Source: Arthrobacter sp. PAMC 25486 (GTDB taxonomy: Bacteria > Actinomycetota > Actinomycetes > Actinomycetales > Micrococcaceae). Taken from it: DNA of 64,000 nucleotides. Below the pieces are notes generated by a model. The model worked only from the letters and a program-made list of their open reading frames with translations. It did no database searches and had not been told where the DNA came from. The translations under genes were made by a program, and so were the position numbers. The stretch spans positions 2,874,439 to 2,938,438 of the forward strand of contig NZ_CP007595.1 in assembly GCF_000785535.1 (NCBI RefSeq). The letters are read 5' to 3'. Below are positions 8,101 through 16,203 of this stretch, piece by piece (the first letter of the stretch is position 1; every line of letters begins with the position of its first letter).

Positions 8101-11100
8101 GCAGGTGGCGGAGTCAACAGTTCCGTGGTCTTTGACCTGACAGTCACGTGTGGTGATGTCTACACCGGAACATTCAAAAACATTGCAGGCACAGCGGGCA
8201 CCACGCCTGAACTGCCTGTTGGCACCACCTGCACCATCGACGAGCCGGAACTGCCCTCCGGCAGCGGTGTGTTTGTTGACGAATCCTTCGCCTGGGATGG
8301 CAAACCTGCAGCCCAGACGGTGACGATCACCGAAGAAAACCAGATCGTCGCAGTGACGGTGACCAACACGACCAAGCGTGTCTATGGCGATTTGCAGGTC
8401 AGCAAGACCCTAGTTGATCCCGACGGCGTATATGCCGGCGCACCCAATAATGGTGCGGACTTCACCGGAACGTGGAGCTGCAGCTACGGCGAAACGCCTT
8501 CAGGTAACGGCACATGGACAGCATCGGCAGGCGGCGCCGCAACGGTTGCCGGAAGCGAAATCCTGTTGGGTTCACGCTGTACTGTCATCGAGTCGGAGCT
8601 GGCAACCGCGCCGTCAACTGACACCTCTTATAGCTGGGGAACACCGGCACTCTCACCCAATGGCGGCGTCGTAGTCCTTTCGGCTGCGAACCCCACAGGC
8701 ATTGTGGACGTCACCAACACCATCAACCGCTCCACGGGGCTGTTCAGCGTGACCAAGGGTGTCACCGGCCCCAAAGTGGGATTCCCCGAAGGATCGGAAT
8801 TCCCCTTCACCTGGAGCTGTGAAAAGGACAACTGGGTTGGTGCCAACGGCGCCTTCAACCTGACGAATGGTCAGCTCTGGGACGGCCCCGGGACCGGCAC
8901 TGTCATTCCGGCCGGTGCAGCCTGCACCGTCACTGAGGGAGACTTCCCAGCGGTGAACCCCTCCTACACCTGGGATTCCGTGACGTTCACGGCAACCGGT
9001 GCCGAAGGAGCGCAGAATGGACGTGGCTTCACCTTCACGCTTCCCGAAATAACAATTGATAACCCGAACTCAGTCAAGGTCCTGGCCACCAACACACTGA
9101 GCCAGAAATTTGGCTCCGTTGCGGTGACAAAGACCGTTGACGAAGGCTACGACGCGAGTGCCGGCTACAAATTCAAGATCAACTTGAACTGTGGCCCCAC
9201 CAGCGGCTCCTTCTCAACGGAGCTCGCAGGCGGCACCAGTGCCACCATCACTGGCATCCCGCTGGGCAGCGAATGTGCTGTTTCTGAAGACACCCGCACG
9301 GGCGGTTTGGTTGACGGGTCCTTTGCCTGGGATACGGCAACGTTCAGCCCCGCCAGCGTCACCATCGACCAGACCGAAACGCCCATTGTCGTGAGCGTTC
9401 ACAACCCCACCAAGCGCGTTTACGGTGAACTGGTCGTCAGTAAGGTGCTCACCGGCGTGACCAAAGTTGTCGATAAAGACCGTGTCTACACGGGCGGATG
9501 GCAGTGCGTCTACGGAACAGACGCCCCGGTAATGGGCGACTGGTCCGTAAAAGCAGGTCAGACGACGTCGGGTAGTAAATCCATTTTGGTGGGTTCTGCC
9601 TGCAGTATCACCGGTGAAAAAGAATTGACAGCACCCAACGTTGATCCCTCCTACGTGTGGGCAGAACCGGTCTTCTCCGAGGCATCCATCGTCGGCACCA
9701 CACCGGCGTCGCTGACCGTCACCAACGAGGTCAAGCGCAACACCGGCAGCATCCTGCTCACGAAGCAGATCTCCGGCGCAACTGAAGGGCTTCTGCCCGA
9801 TCAGCAGTTCACCATGAACTTCAGCTGTTCGGTCGAGGGTGTCGAAGGAATCATGGGCGGCCAGGTATCGGTCAGTCCCAACGTTGAAACCACCCTGCTG
9901 GACGACGTTCCCTTCGGCTGGAGCTGTGCCATCAGCGAGGCTGCACCCACGGCGGACCAGCTGAAGGACGCCTCCTACAGCTGGGGAGCCGTAACCGGTG
10001 CGCCGGCAACAGTGGTCCTGGCAACCGACAACAACCCGGTCAAGGTCACCGTCACCAACGACATCGTCCGCAACGTGGGCGCCGTCAAGCTCCAGAAGAC
10101 GTTCAGCGGCCCCACAGGAGTGGTCTCGCCTGAGAAGGAGTACACGGGAACGTTCACCTGTTCCTATGACGGTGCCGAGAATGCGTCAGGGAACTGGAGC
10201 ACGACGGCGGGTGCCCCGGCCATCGAGCTGGCTACCGGCCTGCCACTGACCACGAGCTGCACGGCGACGGAAGACGAATTGGGCGCCCCGTCCAACGACC
10301 CGTCCTACATGTGGAAGGCGGCGGAGATCACCTCCGCAACAGTGGTTTCCGGGGACTCTGCAACCATCAACGTCAACAACACCCTGGTACGCAACATGGG
10401 GTCGCTGACGGTGGCCAAGCAGGTCACGGGTGAAACGGCAGGCTACATCGGCGGCGATGACAACTACTTCACCGTCAACTACAGCTGTACGGTTCCCGGC
10501 GAGGATGATATTGCTACGATCGCCGGCAGCACAACCGTTGCCAATGGTGGAACCGAAACTCTCGCCAGCAACCGCATTCCGTTCGGCTGGGAATGCGCCA
10601 TCACCGAATCGGTGCCGCATCAGGACCAGCTGAAGGACAACTCCTTCGCATGGGGTCCGGCCGTCATCACACCCGCAACAATCACCTTGAACAACGACAC
10701 CACTTCGGCTGACATCCACGTGGAAAACCCCATCACCAGGGTCAAGGGCGCAGTCACGGTCACCAAGGTCCTTGAGGGCCCCGACAATGCCGGAGCCGTG
10801 GCGATCGACCGTGACTACACAGGCAACTGGGTCTGTACCTATGGGGAAGGCGAAAACGCCATCGTCTCCAACGGCGTCTGGACCGCCAAGGCCAAATCTG
10901 CTGCCATCACAGTCAGTGATGATGTGTTGCTCAACAGCAACTGTGTCATCACCGAGGATGAACTGAGTGCCCCGGTTCCGAATGATCCTTCGTACCGTTG
11001 GGTTTCATCGGTGCCGACAAATGACACGGTCACAGTTGGCAGCCCCGCCAACTTGGTCATGACCAACACCTTCACCCGTGACAGTGGCTCCTTCACTGTC

Positions 11101-13464
11101 ACCAAGAAGGTCGACGGCGCAGGGTTCACGGGCACCGCCGATGACAAGATGTTCACTGTCAACTACGACTGTGGGATCGGCTACACCGGAACCTTGGCCC
11201 TGGCCAAGGATGGATCGGCAACCGTTGACGGTGTCCCCGCCCAACGCGAGTGTGCACTGAGCGAGGACCTCCCCACAGGAAACCTGGAAGCCGCCCACAA
11301 GTGGATTCCCGGTACCTGGAGCGAGAACGTTGTGGACGGCAAAATCACCGTTGACCGCGACGCCGAGGTGGAAGCGGTCATTACCAACCACACGCAGCCC
11401 ATCTTTGGCACCGTCTCGGTTCTCAAGGACCTTGCCGGCGTCGGTGGCGTGGTGCAGGGCAAGACTTTCACGGCCAACGTCAGCTGTGGTGAGGCCTACT
11501 CGGGTGAACTCACCCTTGAAGCCAGCGGAACGGCTGTGGAAACCGGCCAGATCCCTGTTGGCAGCGAGTGCACCGTCACCGAGGTGCCGCCCACAGGCGG
11601 ACTCGTCGACGACTCTTACGGCTGGGCGACCACGCCTGCCCCTGTCACCGTCACCATCGAGACGGAAAATCAGGTTGTTCCTGTCACCATCACCAACACC
11701 ACTGAGCGCCGCAACGGCACGCTTAAGGTGGCAAAGGTTCTGGAGGATCCCGATGGTGTGTACACCGGCGGCAACTTCACCGGCACCTGGGTCTGCACTT
11801 ACGGAGCCGGCGAGGCCGCAGTGGTCACGCAGGGTGACTGGTCAGTCAAGGCCGGGGACCCGGCGTCGGAAGTTGGCTCGGAAATCCTGTTGGGCTCCTC
11901 CTGCCACATTGCAGAGGACGACCTGGGCGACCACCCGTCAGATGACACCTCCTACGTTTGGGCCCCGTCATACGCGCCCGGCCAGGATGTCGTACTCACG
12001 ACCATGAACCCGCACGGAGAAGTCACCGTCACCAACACCATCACACGACTGACCGGCTCCTTCGCCGTCACCAAGGAATTGGCTGGCACAGGAGTGGCCG
12101 ACGGCGTGCAGCCGGGAACCACGTTCGACTTCAGTTGGGCGTGCACTGGCACCGGCTGGGCAGGCGCCAACGGTCAATTCACGCTGACCCCCGGATCCGG
12201 CAGCTGGAACCCCAGCGAGGCCATCCCCGCGGGCGCCAGCTGCACCGTCACCGAGCAGGCCGAGCCCGAAACCACGGGACCGTCCTTCACCTGGGACGGC
12301 GTTGGATTCGCTGTCATCGGATCGGCCACCGAGGCTGTTGTTGGCGACCGCAACGTCACCTTCACCATCCCCGCACCTGAGGATGGGAAAACCCAGACCG
12401 TGGCGGTTGCTGCGACCAACACCATCTCGCAGAAGTTCGGCGAAGTGGTTGTCACAAAGAAGCTGGCCGGCGACATCCAGGGCTATGACGGAGAGCAAAC
12501 CTTCGACATCCACCTGAGCTGTGGGGATGGGGCTGCTGCACAGTTCCTCACGCTGACGGGGACTGAAGGCAGCAACTCCAAGACAGTCAGCCTGCCCGTG
12601 GGCACCAAGTGCACGGTTTCAGAATCGGGACTGGGAGCCGGGGATGGCCTGGTGGACAGTTCGTTTACGTGGACCGGCGTTGACATCAGCAACAGCACGT
12701 TTACGGTCTCAGACCAGGCAACAGCCATTGCCGTGGATGTCACGAACACCATCGGCCGTGTTGCCGGTTCCTTCAGCGTTAGCAAGGGCAGTGACCCGGC
12801 AAGTGGCACAACGGTGGAGATTGGTCAGAAGATCACTTACACGCTGACCGCTGCCAACACCTCGGACGTTCCTGTCCGCGATGTCGTCCTGACCGACGAC
12901 CTGGGCAGTGTTCTGGACGCAAGTTCGCTTGTGGGCGGCACGCAGGCGACGCAGGGCGAGGCCGCCATTGCCGAGGCGATGCTGACCTGGACTGTTGGCA
13001 CCTTGGCGCCGGGTGCAACCCAGACGCTGAGCTACACAGTTCAGATCAATGAAGGCAGCGGCGATAAAACCATCACCAACGCGGTCCTCGGATCCGGCGA
13101 TGTGCCGCCCAGCTCATGTGTTGCGCAAGCCCCGACGGAACAGGCCATGATGGCCACGGCTGAAACTGGTGCAACAGCGGAGGTCTGCAGCACCACGCAC
13201 ACAGTGGTGCCGCCGGTTGTGCCGCCAGTGGTGCCGCCAGTTGTGCCGCCGAACCCGACGCCGTCGCCGACCGTCACCCCGACAACACCGCCGGTGGCAA
13301 CACCGTCCCCGTCGCCGACGGCCACCACGGTGAAGCCGCCGCTGGCCGTCACCGGCGCCACAGGACTTTGGTTCCTTGGCCTGGGCGGACTACTTCTCGC
13401 GGGAGGCATCGTCATCATGGTGACCATCCGCCGTCGTGAGGATAAGAACCTCGAAGGCCACTAG
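5143..13464 (+). CDS. Giant LAVTG-anchored surface protein with about twenty DUF5979-type repeats
   Basis: This secreted protein has 2773 residues. Residues 1-59 form a long signal peptide: a basic region, a hydrophobic core at about 32-54, and an ASA cleavage site. Residues 60 to about 300 form an N-terminal domain whose ARITHYNNPV segment resembles choice-of-anchor/THxN domains. From about 302 to 2540 come some twenty repeats of about 110 residues of the DUF5979 type (G-x-hydrophobic-x-V-x-K opening, conserved Cys pairs, IP.G..C..TE, SY.W, closing TNT). A DUF11-like domain (about 2541-2650) and a Pro/Val/Thr stalk follow. The C-terminus has LAVTG at 2734-2738, a membrane segment and the basic tail RRREDK, a class E sortase sorting signal. 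The two Cys per repeat could form disulfides. The likely role is a fibrous adhesin or cell-surface stalk; the ligand is unknown. Confidence 0.85.
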   Translation: MNGLFRLQRSVHSSGSGGRRFAAPAKKSRGKFLASLLSLSMVATLGIGSVLVTAPAASAAPITTVGITAAVSDHKGISKGNGNSDGNSWNNCITYDPAQLTPRDEPSWAQSGYRYRSTTFVGSGSEARTGHGSGNAGCPDGSIVNVSTSGGQSAVGVAPAANISVADGIPFNLARITHYNNPVSSTASFFSGNLKIKLSGFDSSPELVFPWTLWETSNESRGCPDGHWFPTDNCQDQIKFTSQISDQVLTKGGLRYKLIIGGFIGSATTSCPSTPAGSAVNDFWTDEKKNTNACIYATVEQIRELTVNKVTAGINPPSQEFKFSSTGTLEGSAWKNGSQSVTPTVAGTPVEVFKKDLISTDKVTITEGPVSDSRWDLSSMVCTQLDASGTAVAVPNVTTNGRAITLDKVGAPLNTANPNVTCTFTNTFTSGSLTIAKVLEDPNSGLTNPEKLYSGTYNCGPSYTGTFDIKAGEAMTVDRIPVGRECTVTETAPSGNLVNDSFVWGVPAFSPSNTVKIASGADSKVTITNKITQNKGTFTVTKRVVGPNSGFIHNDREFPVGYVCAMGSPAVQVANGTLNVKKDGSATSDPIPTGASCVLTETLTAVDGDFADGSYEWTGNTFMPASPITIGANGSNTSVELTNNFKRNYGQLKITKKVEGPAGAFANTDMLFSGTYTCAGVEKPFELKANGEFASPANEIPAGSNCIVEENAPDGGLLNASYQWGAATYDSDNVTVENGKTASVAITNHVVQNTGTFSITKTITGPEGDSGYTGPSDREFTVAYVCTLEKGSNVEGELTVTTAGVKESPAIPAGSSCVLSEPNLTTENGDFADGSYEWVAPTSEAFSPSNTVTIGNSTTVAVTLENKYTRSFGSLNLKKVVDGNGYVGEGAQFEVAYDCGGVYTGTRKLTAGDDGVTIDGLPANALCELSETAPSDELLDAAHKWGAANWNPNSASVTVKKNETVTATVTNTTVAIFGGLSVVKAVAGGGVNSSVVFDLTVTCGDVYTGTFKNIAGTAGTTPELPVGTTCTIDEPELPSGSGVFVDESFAWDGKPAAQTVTITEENQIVAVTVTNTTKRVYGDLQVSKTLVDPDGVYAGAPNNGADFTGTWSCSYGETPSGNGTWTASAGGAATVAGSEILLGSRCTVIESELATAPSTDTSYSWGTPALSPNGGVVVLSAANPTGIVDVTNTINRSTGLFSVTKGVTGPKVGFPEGSEFPFTWSCEKDNWVGANGAFNLTNGQLWDGPGTGTVIPAGAACTVTEGDFPAVNPSYTWDSVTFTATGAEGAQNGRGFTFTLPEITIDNPNSVKVLATNTLSQKFGSVAVTKTVDEGYDASAGYKFKINLNCGPTSGSFSTELAGGTSATITGIPLGSECAVSEDTRTGGLVDGSFAWDTATFSPASVTIDQTETPIVVSVHNPTKRVYGELVVSKVLTGVTKVVDKDRVYTGGWQCVYGTDAPVMGDWSVKAGQTTSGSKSILVGSACSITGEKELTAPNVDPSYVWAEPVFSEASIVGTTPASLTVTNEVKRNTGSILLTKQISGATEGLLPDQQFTMNFSCSVEGVEGIMGGQVSVSPNVETTLLDDVPFGWSCAISEAAPTADQLKDASYSWGAVTGAPATVVLATDNNPVKVTVTNDIVRNVGAVKLQKTFSGPTGVVSPEKEYTGTFTCSYDGAENASGNWSTTAGAPAIELATGLPLTTSCTATEDELGAPSNDPSYMWKAAEITSATVVSGDSATINVNNTLVRNMGSLTVAKQVTGETAGYIGGDDNYFTVNYSCTVPGEDDIATIAGSTTVANGGTETLASNRIPFGWECAITESVPHQDQLKDNSFAWGPAVITPATITLNNDTTSADIHVENPITRVKGAVTVTKVLEGPDNAGAVAIDRDYTGNWVCTYGEGENAIVSNGVWTAKAKSAAITVSDDVLLNSNCVITEDELSAPVPNDPSYRWVSSVPTNDTVTVGSPANLVMTNTFTRDSGSFTVTKKVDGAGFTGTADDKMFTVNYDCGIGYTGTLALAKDGSATVDGVPAQRECALSEDLPTGNLEAAHKWIPGTWSENVVDGKITVDRDAEVEAVITNHTQPIFGTVSVLKDLAGVGGVVQGKTFTANVSCGEAYSGELTLEASGTAVETGQIPVGSECTVTEVPPTGGLVDDSYGWATTPAPVTVTIETENQVVPVTITNTTERRNGTLKVAKVLEDPDGVYTGGNFTGTWVCTYGAGEAAVVTQGDWSVKAGDPASEVGSEILLGSSCHIAEDDLGDHPSDDTSYVWAPSYAPGQDVVLTTMNPHGEVTVTNTITRLTGSFAVTKELAGTGVADGVQPGTTFDFSWACTGTGWAGANGQFTLTPGSGSWNPSEAIPAGASCTVTEQAEPETTGPSFTWDGVGFAVIGSATEAVVGDRNVTFTIPAPEDGKTQTVAVAATNTISQKFGEVVVTKKLAGDIQGYDGEQTFDIHLSCGDGAAAQFLTLTGTEGSNSKTVSLPVGTKCTVSESGLGAGDGLVDSSFTWTGVDISNSTFTVSDQATAIAVDVTNTIGRVAGSFSVSKGSDPASGTTVEIGQKITYTLTAANTSDVPVRDVVLTDDLGSVLDASSLVGGTQATQGEAAIAEAMLTWTVGTLAPGATQTLSYTVQINEGSGDKTITNAVLGSGDVPPSSCVAQAPTEQAMMATAETGATAEVCSTTHTVVPPVVPPVVPPVVPPNPTPSPTVTPTTPPVATPSPSPTATTVKPPLAVTGATGLWFLGLGGLLLAGGIVIMVTIRRREDKNLEGH
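6050..12760 (+). repeat. About twenty tandem protein repeats (DUF5979-like) in the surface protein
   Basis: Counting the recurrent opening G-(S/T/A)-h-x-h-x-K gives twenty units between residues 302 and 2540. The copies have diverged strongly at the amino-acid level, so this is an old array and not a recent DNA-level expansion. At least two subtypes appear to recur: units with a DPDGVY opening and a W-x-C-x-YG core (for example the 8th and 18th), and shorter units with YDCG or NCG. This suggests duplication of multi-unit blocks. Confidence 0.75.
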
Positions 13465-13476
13465 GCCCTAGAGACG

Positions 13477-13508
13477 CCGGAAGTTCAATCCCCCAGTTGG
13501 ACTTCCGG
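13477..13508 (+). terminator. Hairpin after the surface-protein gene
   Basis: A 12-base stem, CCGGAAGTTCAA pairing with TTGGACTTCCGG (one G-U pair), starts 12 bases after the stop codon. It has no T tract, so it may act as an RNA-stabilising hairpin or as the first part of a double terminator together with the hairpin at 13524. Confidence 0.45.
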
Positions 13509-13523
13509 GCCGTAAGGCGCAAA

Positions 13524-13554
13524 GGCTCCTGCCCTCCCCCGGCAGGGGCTTTTG
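13524..13554 (+). terminator. Rho-independent terminator
   Basis: A GC-rich stem, GCTCCTGCC pairing with GGCAGGGGC around a CTCCCCC loop, is followed by TTTTG. It closes the transcript of the giant surface-protein gene before the next plus-strand gene. Confidence 0.75.
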
Positions 13555-13702
13555 TCATCTTCGGCGCCAGGTCCCGTTGCCGCTGGCGTCGGCCCGGCGC
13601 CCTGTCCAAGCGCACGGCAGAAGCCTAGACTGGAGAGAAGGAGCGGCACCTGTGCCAGCCATCAGGGCTTCGGTGTTGGTGCTGCGGAAGGCAGGCAGCA
13701 CG

Positions 13703-14029
13703 ATGTCCAGTCATGAAGAAGCGATCCCGGCAGACTCGGGGCATGAAGACGGCAGTCGAGGACGCTACGTCCAAGGTGAGTACGGCAGGGCCGGCTCAGA
13801 GGTGGGCCACAATCCCGGAGACCCGGAGGGGCACTACATCGAGGGTGACTACGGTCTGGCAGGGGTGGAGGAAGCCTCGGAAAACGCCGGCGCCGGAAGG
13901 TTCGTTGAAGCCGACTACGGCACGGCCGGTGACGTACCGGGCCGTGCCGCAGATGATCCCAAGGGTCGCTATGTGCAGAGCGATGACCAGGATGTAAAAC
14001 AGAGGGATGAAGACAAAGATGGTGCCTAG
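13703..14029 (+). CDS. Small acidic protein with three YG/AG repeats
   Basis: This hydrophilic, acidic 108-residue protein contains three degenerate repeats of about 30 residues. Their cores are GRYVQGEYGRAG, GHYIEGDYGLAG and GRFVEADYGTAG, and a partial fourth (GRYVQSD) ends the protein. It has no signal peptide or membrane segment. ATG 13703 is chosen because it begins the low-complexity acidic part and has GGAAGGC upstream; a longer version from 13577 has an unlikely arginine-rich N-terminus. The stop codon overlaps the stop of crgA on the opposite strand. I recognise no characterised family. Similar short YG-repeat proteins are, to my recollection, seen in related actinobacteria, but the function is unknown. 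Confidence 0.6.
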   Translation: MSSHEEAIPADSGHEDGSRGRYVQGEYGRAGSEVGHNPGDPEGHYIEGDYGLAGVEEASENAGAGRFVEADYGTAGDVPGRAADDPKGRYVQSDDQDVKQRDEDKDGA

Positions 14030-14280
14030 CTGCGCCAGCGGGTTGTCATCATGAACCCGGCCAGTGCAATGCCAAAACCAATGCCAATGTTCCAGTTGCC
14101 AACGTTGGGGATTGGGAACGCGCCGTCAGAGATGTAATAAGTGATGATCCATACGAGCCCCAGCAACATCAAGGTGACCATGACCGGCAGGAACCAGACG
14201 GCGTTGGGCTGCTGTGCCTTGCTGGAAGGTGTTTGAGCCGGTCCCTTGGTGGGGCGGCGACGCGATTTTGACTCAGGCAC
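14026..14280 (-). CDS. crgA: Cell division protein CrgA
   Basis: This 84-residue protein has the CrgA pattern: a basic Arg/Lys-rich N-terminus (ESKSRRRPTK), a first membrane helix (about 28-48, WFLPVMVTLMLLGLVWIITYYI), a short linker with a P-x-x-x-x-GNWN motif, a second helix (about 60-77) and the C-terminal MTTRWR. CrgA is a small membrane protein that interacts with FtsZ, FtsI and PBPs at the actinobacterial septum. GTG 14280 is chosen because AAGGAG lies five bases upstream and it removes a non-homologous extension. It is divergent from the sortase gene, as is usual in this neighbourhood. Confidence 0.9.
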   Translation of the reverse strand: MPESKSRRRPTKGPAQTPSSKAQQPNAVWFLPVMVTLMLLGLVWIITYYISDGAFPIPNVGNWNIGIGFGIALAGFMMTTRWRS

Positions 14281-14473
14281 AGGTGCTCCTTGGCAATGCG
14301 GCCGGATGGACGCGCCGCTTGATAGTTGAAAGGGCAGTTCATGAGCGCCGATGTTGCTGGGCAAATTGTTCTCAGGTGCTGAACTGCCGGTATTGTTGAG
14401 GCAATTCTAGCTGTATTTAATGCGGCCTTGGATTGCATGACATTACCGCTCAACATCAATGAAGGAGAACGGC

Positions 14474-15328
14474 GTGGTTCCATCGCTAGACCATGTCGAT
14501 TCTGGTGTGGGCGTGGACGAATTGCTATCCGGCAACGAGGCGCGGCGCAAGCGGCGGAAACAAGCCGAGCGCCGCCAGCGGCAACAGCGACCCAAGCAAG
14601 GATTTTTTCGAACCCTGATTCAGGTCATCGGCGAACTGCTGATAACTGCAGGCGTCCTGCTGTTGCTCTTTGTGGTGTGGGAGTTGTGGTGGACCAACAT
14701 CGAGGCCAACTCGGTCCAGCAGCAGGCCGTGTCCGAGTTCGCCCAGGGCTTTCAGGGCCCCGTGACTCCTCCCGCAGCTGATGCTCCCACCGACTTTGGC
14801 CCGCCAGTGGTCATGTCCGAGCCCTTGGCGCCCAGTACGGTCTTTGGTGTTGCCTACATTCCGCGGTTCGGCGAAACATACAGCCGCCCGCTCGTCGAAG
14901 GTGTGGCGCCGGCGCAACTGGACACCCTGGGCCTGGGCCGGTACGACAGTTCCACCATGCCAGGTGGGATTGGAAACTTTGCCGTGGCAGGCCACCGCCA
15001 GACCCACGGCGCCGTCTTGGACGCAATCCACACCCTGGTCCCCGGGGACAAGATCTACCTCCAAACCCATGACGGCTACTACACGTACGTTTTCCGCAAC
15101 AACCAGATCGTGATGCCCAACCGTGCCGACGTGCTGCTGCCTGTACCCACCCAGCCGGAAGCCGTGCCGACGGAACGTTTCCTGACCATGACCAGCTGCA
15201 ACCCGCGGTTTGGCGCTGAGGAACGCATCATTGCATACTCGGTCCTGGAATCATGGCAGCCGGCCAGCGCAGGCCCGCCCGCCGCAATTGCGAACCAAGT
15301 TGCAGCGAACCAGAAAGGAAGCGGCTAA
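14474..15328 (+). CDS. srtE: Class E sortase (transpeptidase)
   Basis: This 284-residue cell-surface transpeptidase cleaves LAXTG-type sorting signals and joins the protein to the peptidoglycan precursor. A cytoplasmic basic segment (ARRKRRKQAERRQRQ) precedes one membrane helix (about 50-70), and the catalytic domain lies outside. The catalytic residues visible are His in AGHRQTHG (about 174), Cys in TMTSCNPRF (about 242) and Arg in EERI (about 251). GTG 14474 is preferred because the upstream in-frame ATG at 14459 is itself part of the ribosome binding site (ATGAAGGAG). It begins a run with the small membrane protein and pabA. The LAVTG protein encoded at 5143 is an obvious substrate candidate. 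Confidence 0.92.
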   Translation: MVPSLDHVDSGVGVDELLSGNEARRKRRKQAERRQRQQRPKQGFFRTLIQVIGELLITAGVLLLLFVVWELWWTNIEANSVQQQAVSEFAQGFQGPVTPPAADAPTDFGPPVVMSEPLAPSTVFGVAYIPRFGETYSRPLVEGVAPAQLDTLGLGRYDSSTMPGGIGNFAVAGHRQTHGAVLDAIHTLVPGDKIYLQTHDGYYTYVFRNNQIVMPNRADVLLPVPTQPEAVPTERFLTMTSCNPRFGAEERIIAYSVLESWQPASAGPPAAIANQVAANQKGSG

Positions 15329-15330
15329 CC

Positions 15331-15495
15331 ATGTACAGCTGGATCTTTAGAAACCTTCCCGGACCTCTGTGGTTCCGCATTCTCACCACAATTCTTTTCG
15401 TGGCGGCGGCAATGCTGCTGCTCATGCAATTTGTGTTCCCCTGGCTTTCCCAGTTCAATCCCCTCAATGACTCGACGATTGGTGGTGGGGTCTGA
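15331..15495 (+). CDS. Small conserved single-pass membrane protein
   Basis: This 54-residue protein (MYSWIFRNLPGPLWFRI start) has one hydrophobic helix (about residues 17-38) and a short polar tail. It begins two bases after the sortase stop, with AAAGGAAG upstream, and its stop is one base before the pabA start, so it is translated as part of that operon. A short protein of this kind between the sortase and the glutamine amidotransferase recurs in related actinobacteria as far as I recall. The function is unknown. Confidence 0.75.
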   Translation: MYSWIFRNLPGPLWFRILTTILFVAAAMLLLMQFVFPWLSQFNPLNDSTIGGGV

Positions 15496-15496
15496 C

Positions 15497-16135
15497 ATGG
15501 CCACACGGATTCTTGTGATCGACAACTACGACAGTTTTGTTTACACACTGGTTGGCTATTTGCAGCAGCTCGGTGCCGAAACCACCGTTGTCCGCAACGA
15601 TGACGTCACCCTCGCCGAAGCCATTGAATTAGCCGCTGCCCGCGACGGCGTCCTCGTCTCCCCCGGCCCCGGCACCCCTGCCGAGGCCGGGGTGTGCATC
15701 GAGCTCATCAAGTGGTGCGGGGCGAACGCCAAGCCGATGCTGGGGGTCTGTCTGGGCCACCAGGCGCTTGCTGAAGCCTATGGCGGCGTCGTCACTCATG
15801 CTGAGCAGCTCATGCACGGCAAAACCAGCGAGGTCTTCCACCACGGCACAAGCGTGTTTACCGGCCTCCCCAGCCCCGTCACGGCGACCCGGTACCACTC
15901 GCTGTCTGCTGTGCCCTCCAGTATCCCCGCGGTGCTGGAGGTGACCGCCAAGACGTCCGACGGCGTCATCATGGGTTTGGCGCACAAGAGCGCACCCTTG
16001 TGCGGGGTGCAGTTCCATCCGGAATCCGTGCTCACCGAAGGCGGCTACACCATGTTGGGCAACTGGCTTGAGTCATTCGGCCTGGCTGGCGCTGCCGCCA
16101 CGGCCGCAACGCTCAGCCCCTTGATCAACAGCTAG
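15497..16135 (+). CDS. pabA: Aminodeoxychorismate/anthranilate synthase component II (glutamine amidotransferase)
   Basis: This 212-residue class I glutamine amidotransferase releases ammonia from glutamine for p-aminobenzoate (folate) or anthranilate (tryptophan) synthesis with a chorismate-binding partner. Visible motifs are the start ILVIDNYDSFVYTL, the oxyanion-loop SPGPGTP (55-61), the nucleophile elbow GVCLGHQ with Cys85, and VQFHPESVLT with His174 and Glu176 completing the triad. The synthase component I is not in the window, so PabA and TrpG cannot be told apart from sequence alone. This location next to pknB is the standard actinobacterial one. ATG 15497 is one base after the preceding stop. 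Confidence 0.93.
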   Translation: MATRILVIDNYDSFVYTLVGYLQQLGAETTVVRNDDVTLAEAIELAAARDGVLVSPGPGTPAEAGVCIELIKWCGANAKPMLGVCLGHQALAEAYGGVVTHAEQLMHGKTSEVFHHGTSVFTGLPSPVTATRYHSLSAVPSSIPAVLEVTAKTSDGVIMGLAHKSAPLCGVQFHPESVLTEGGYTMLGNWLESFGLAGAAATAATLSPLINS

Positions 16136-16147
16136 AGAACTCAACAC

Positions 16148-16191
16148 AAAAAAACGTTGGAGCTGTCACCTGCCAGCTCCAACGTTTTTTA
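16148..16191. terminator. Bidirectional rho-independent terminator between pabA and pknB
   Basis: A 12-base stem, ACGTTGGAGCTG pairing with CAGCTCCAACGT, is flanked by an A tract on the left and a T tract on the right. It can therefore terminate both convergent transcripts. Confidence 0.92.
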
Positions 16192-16203
16192 CTTCGCGGT
16201 CTC

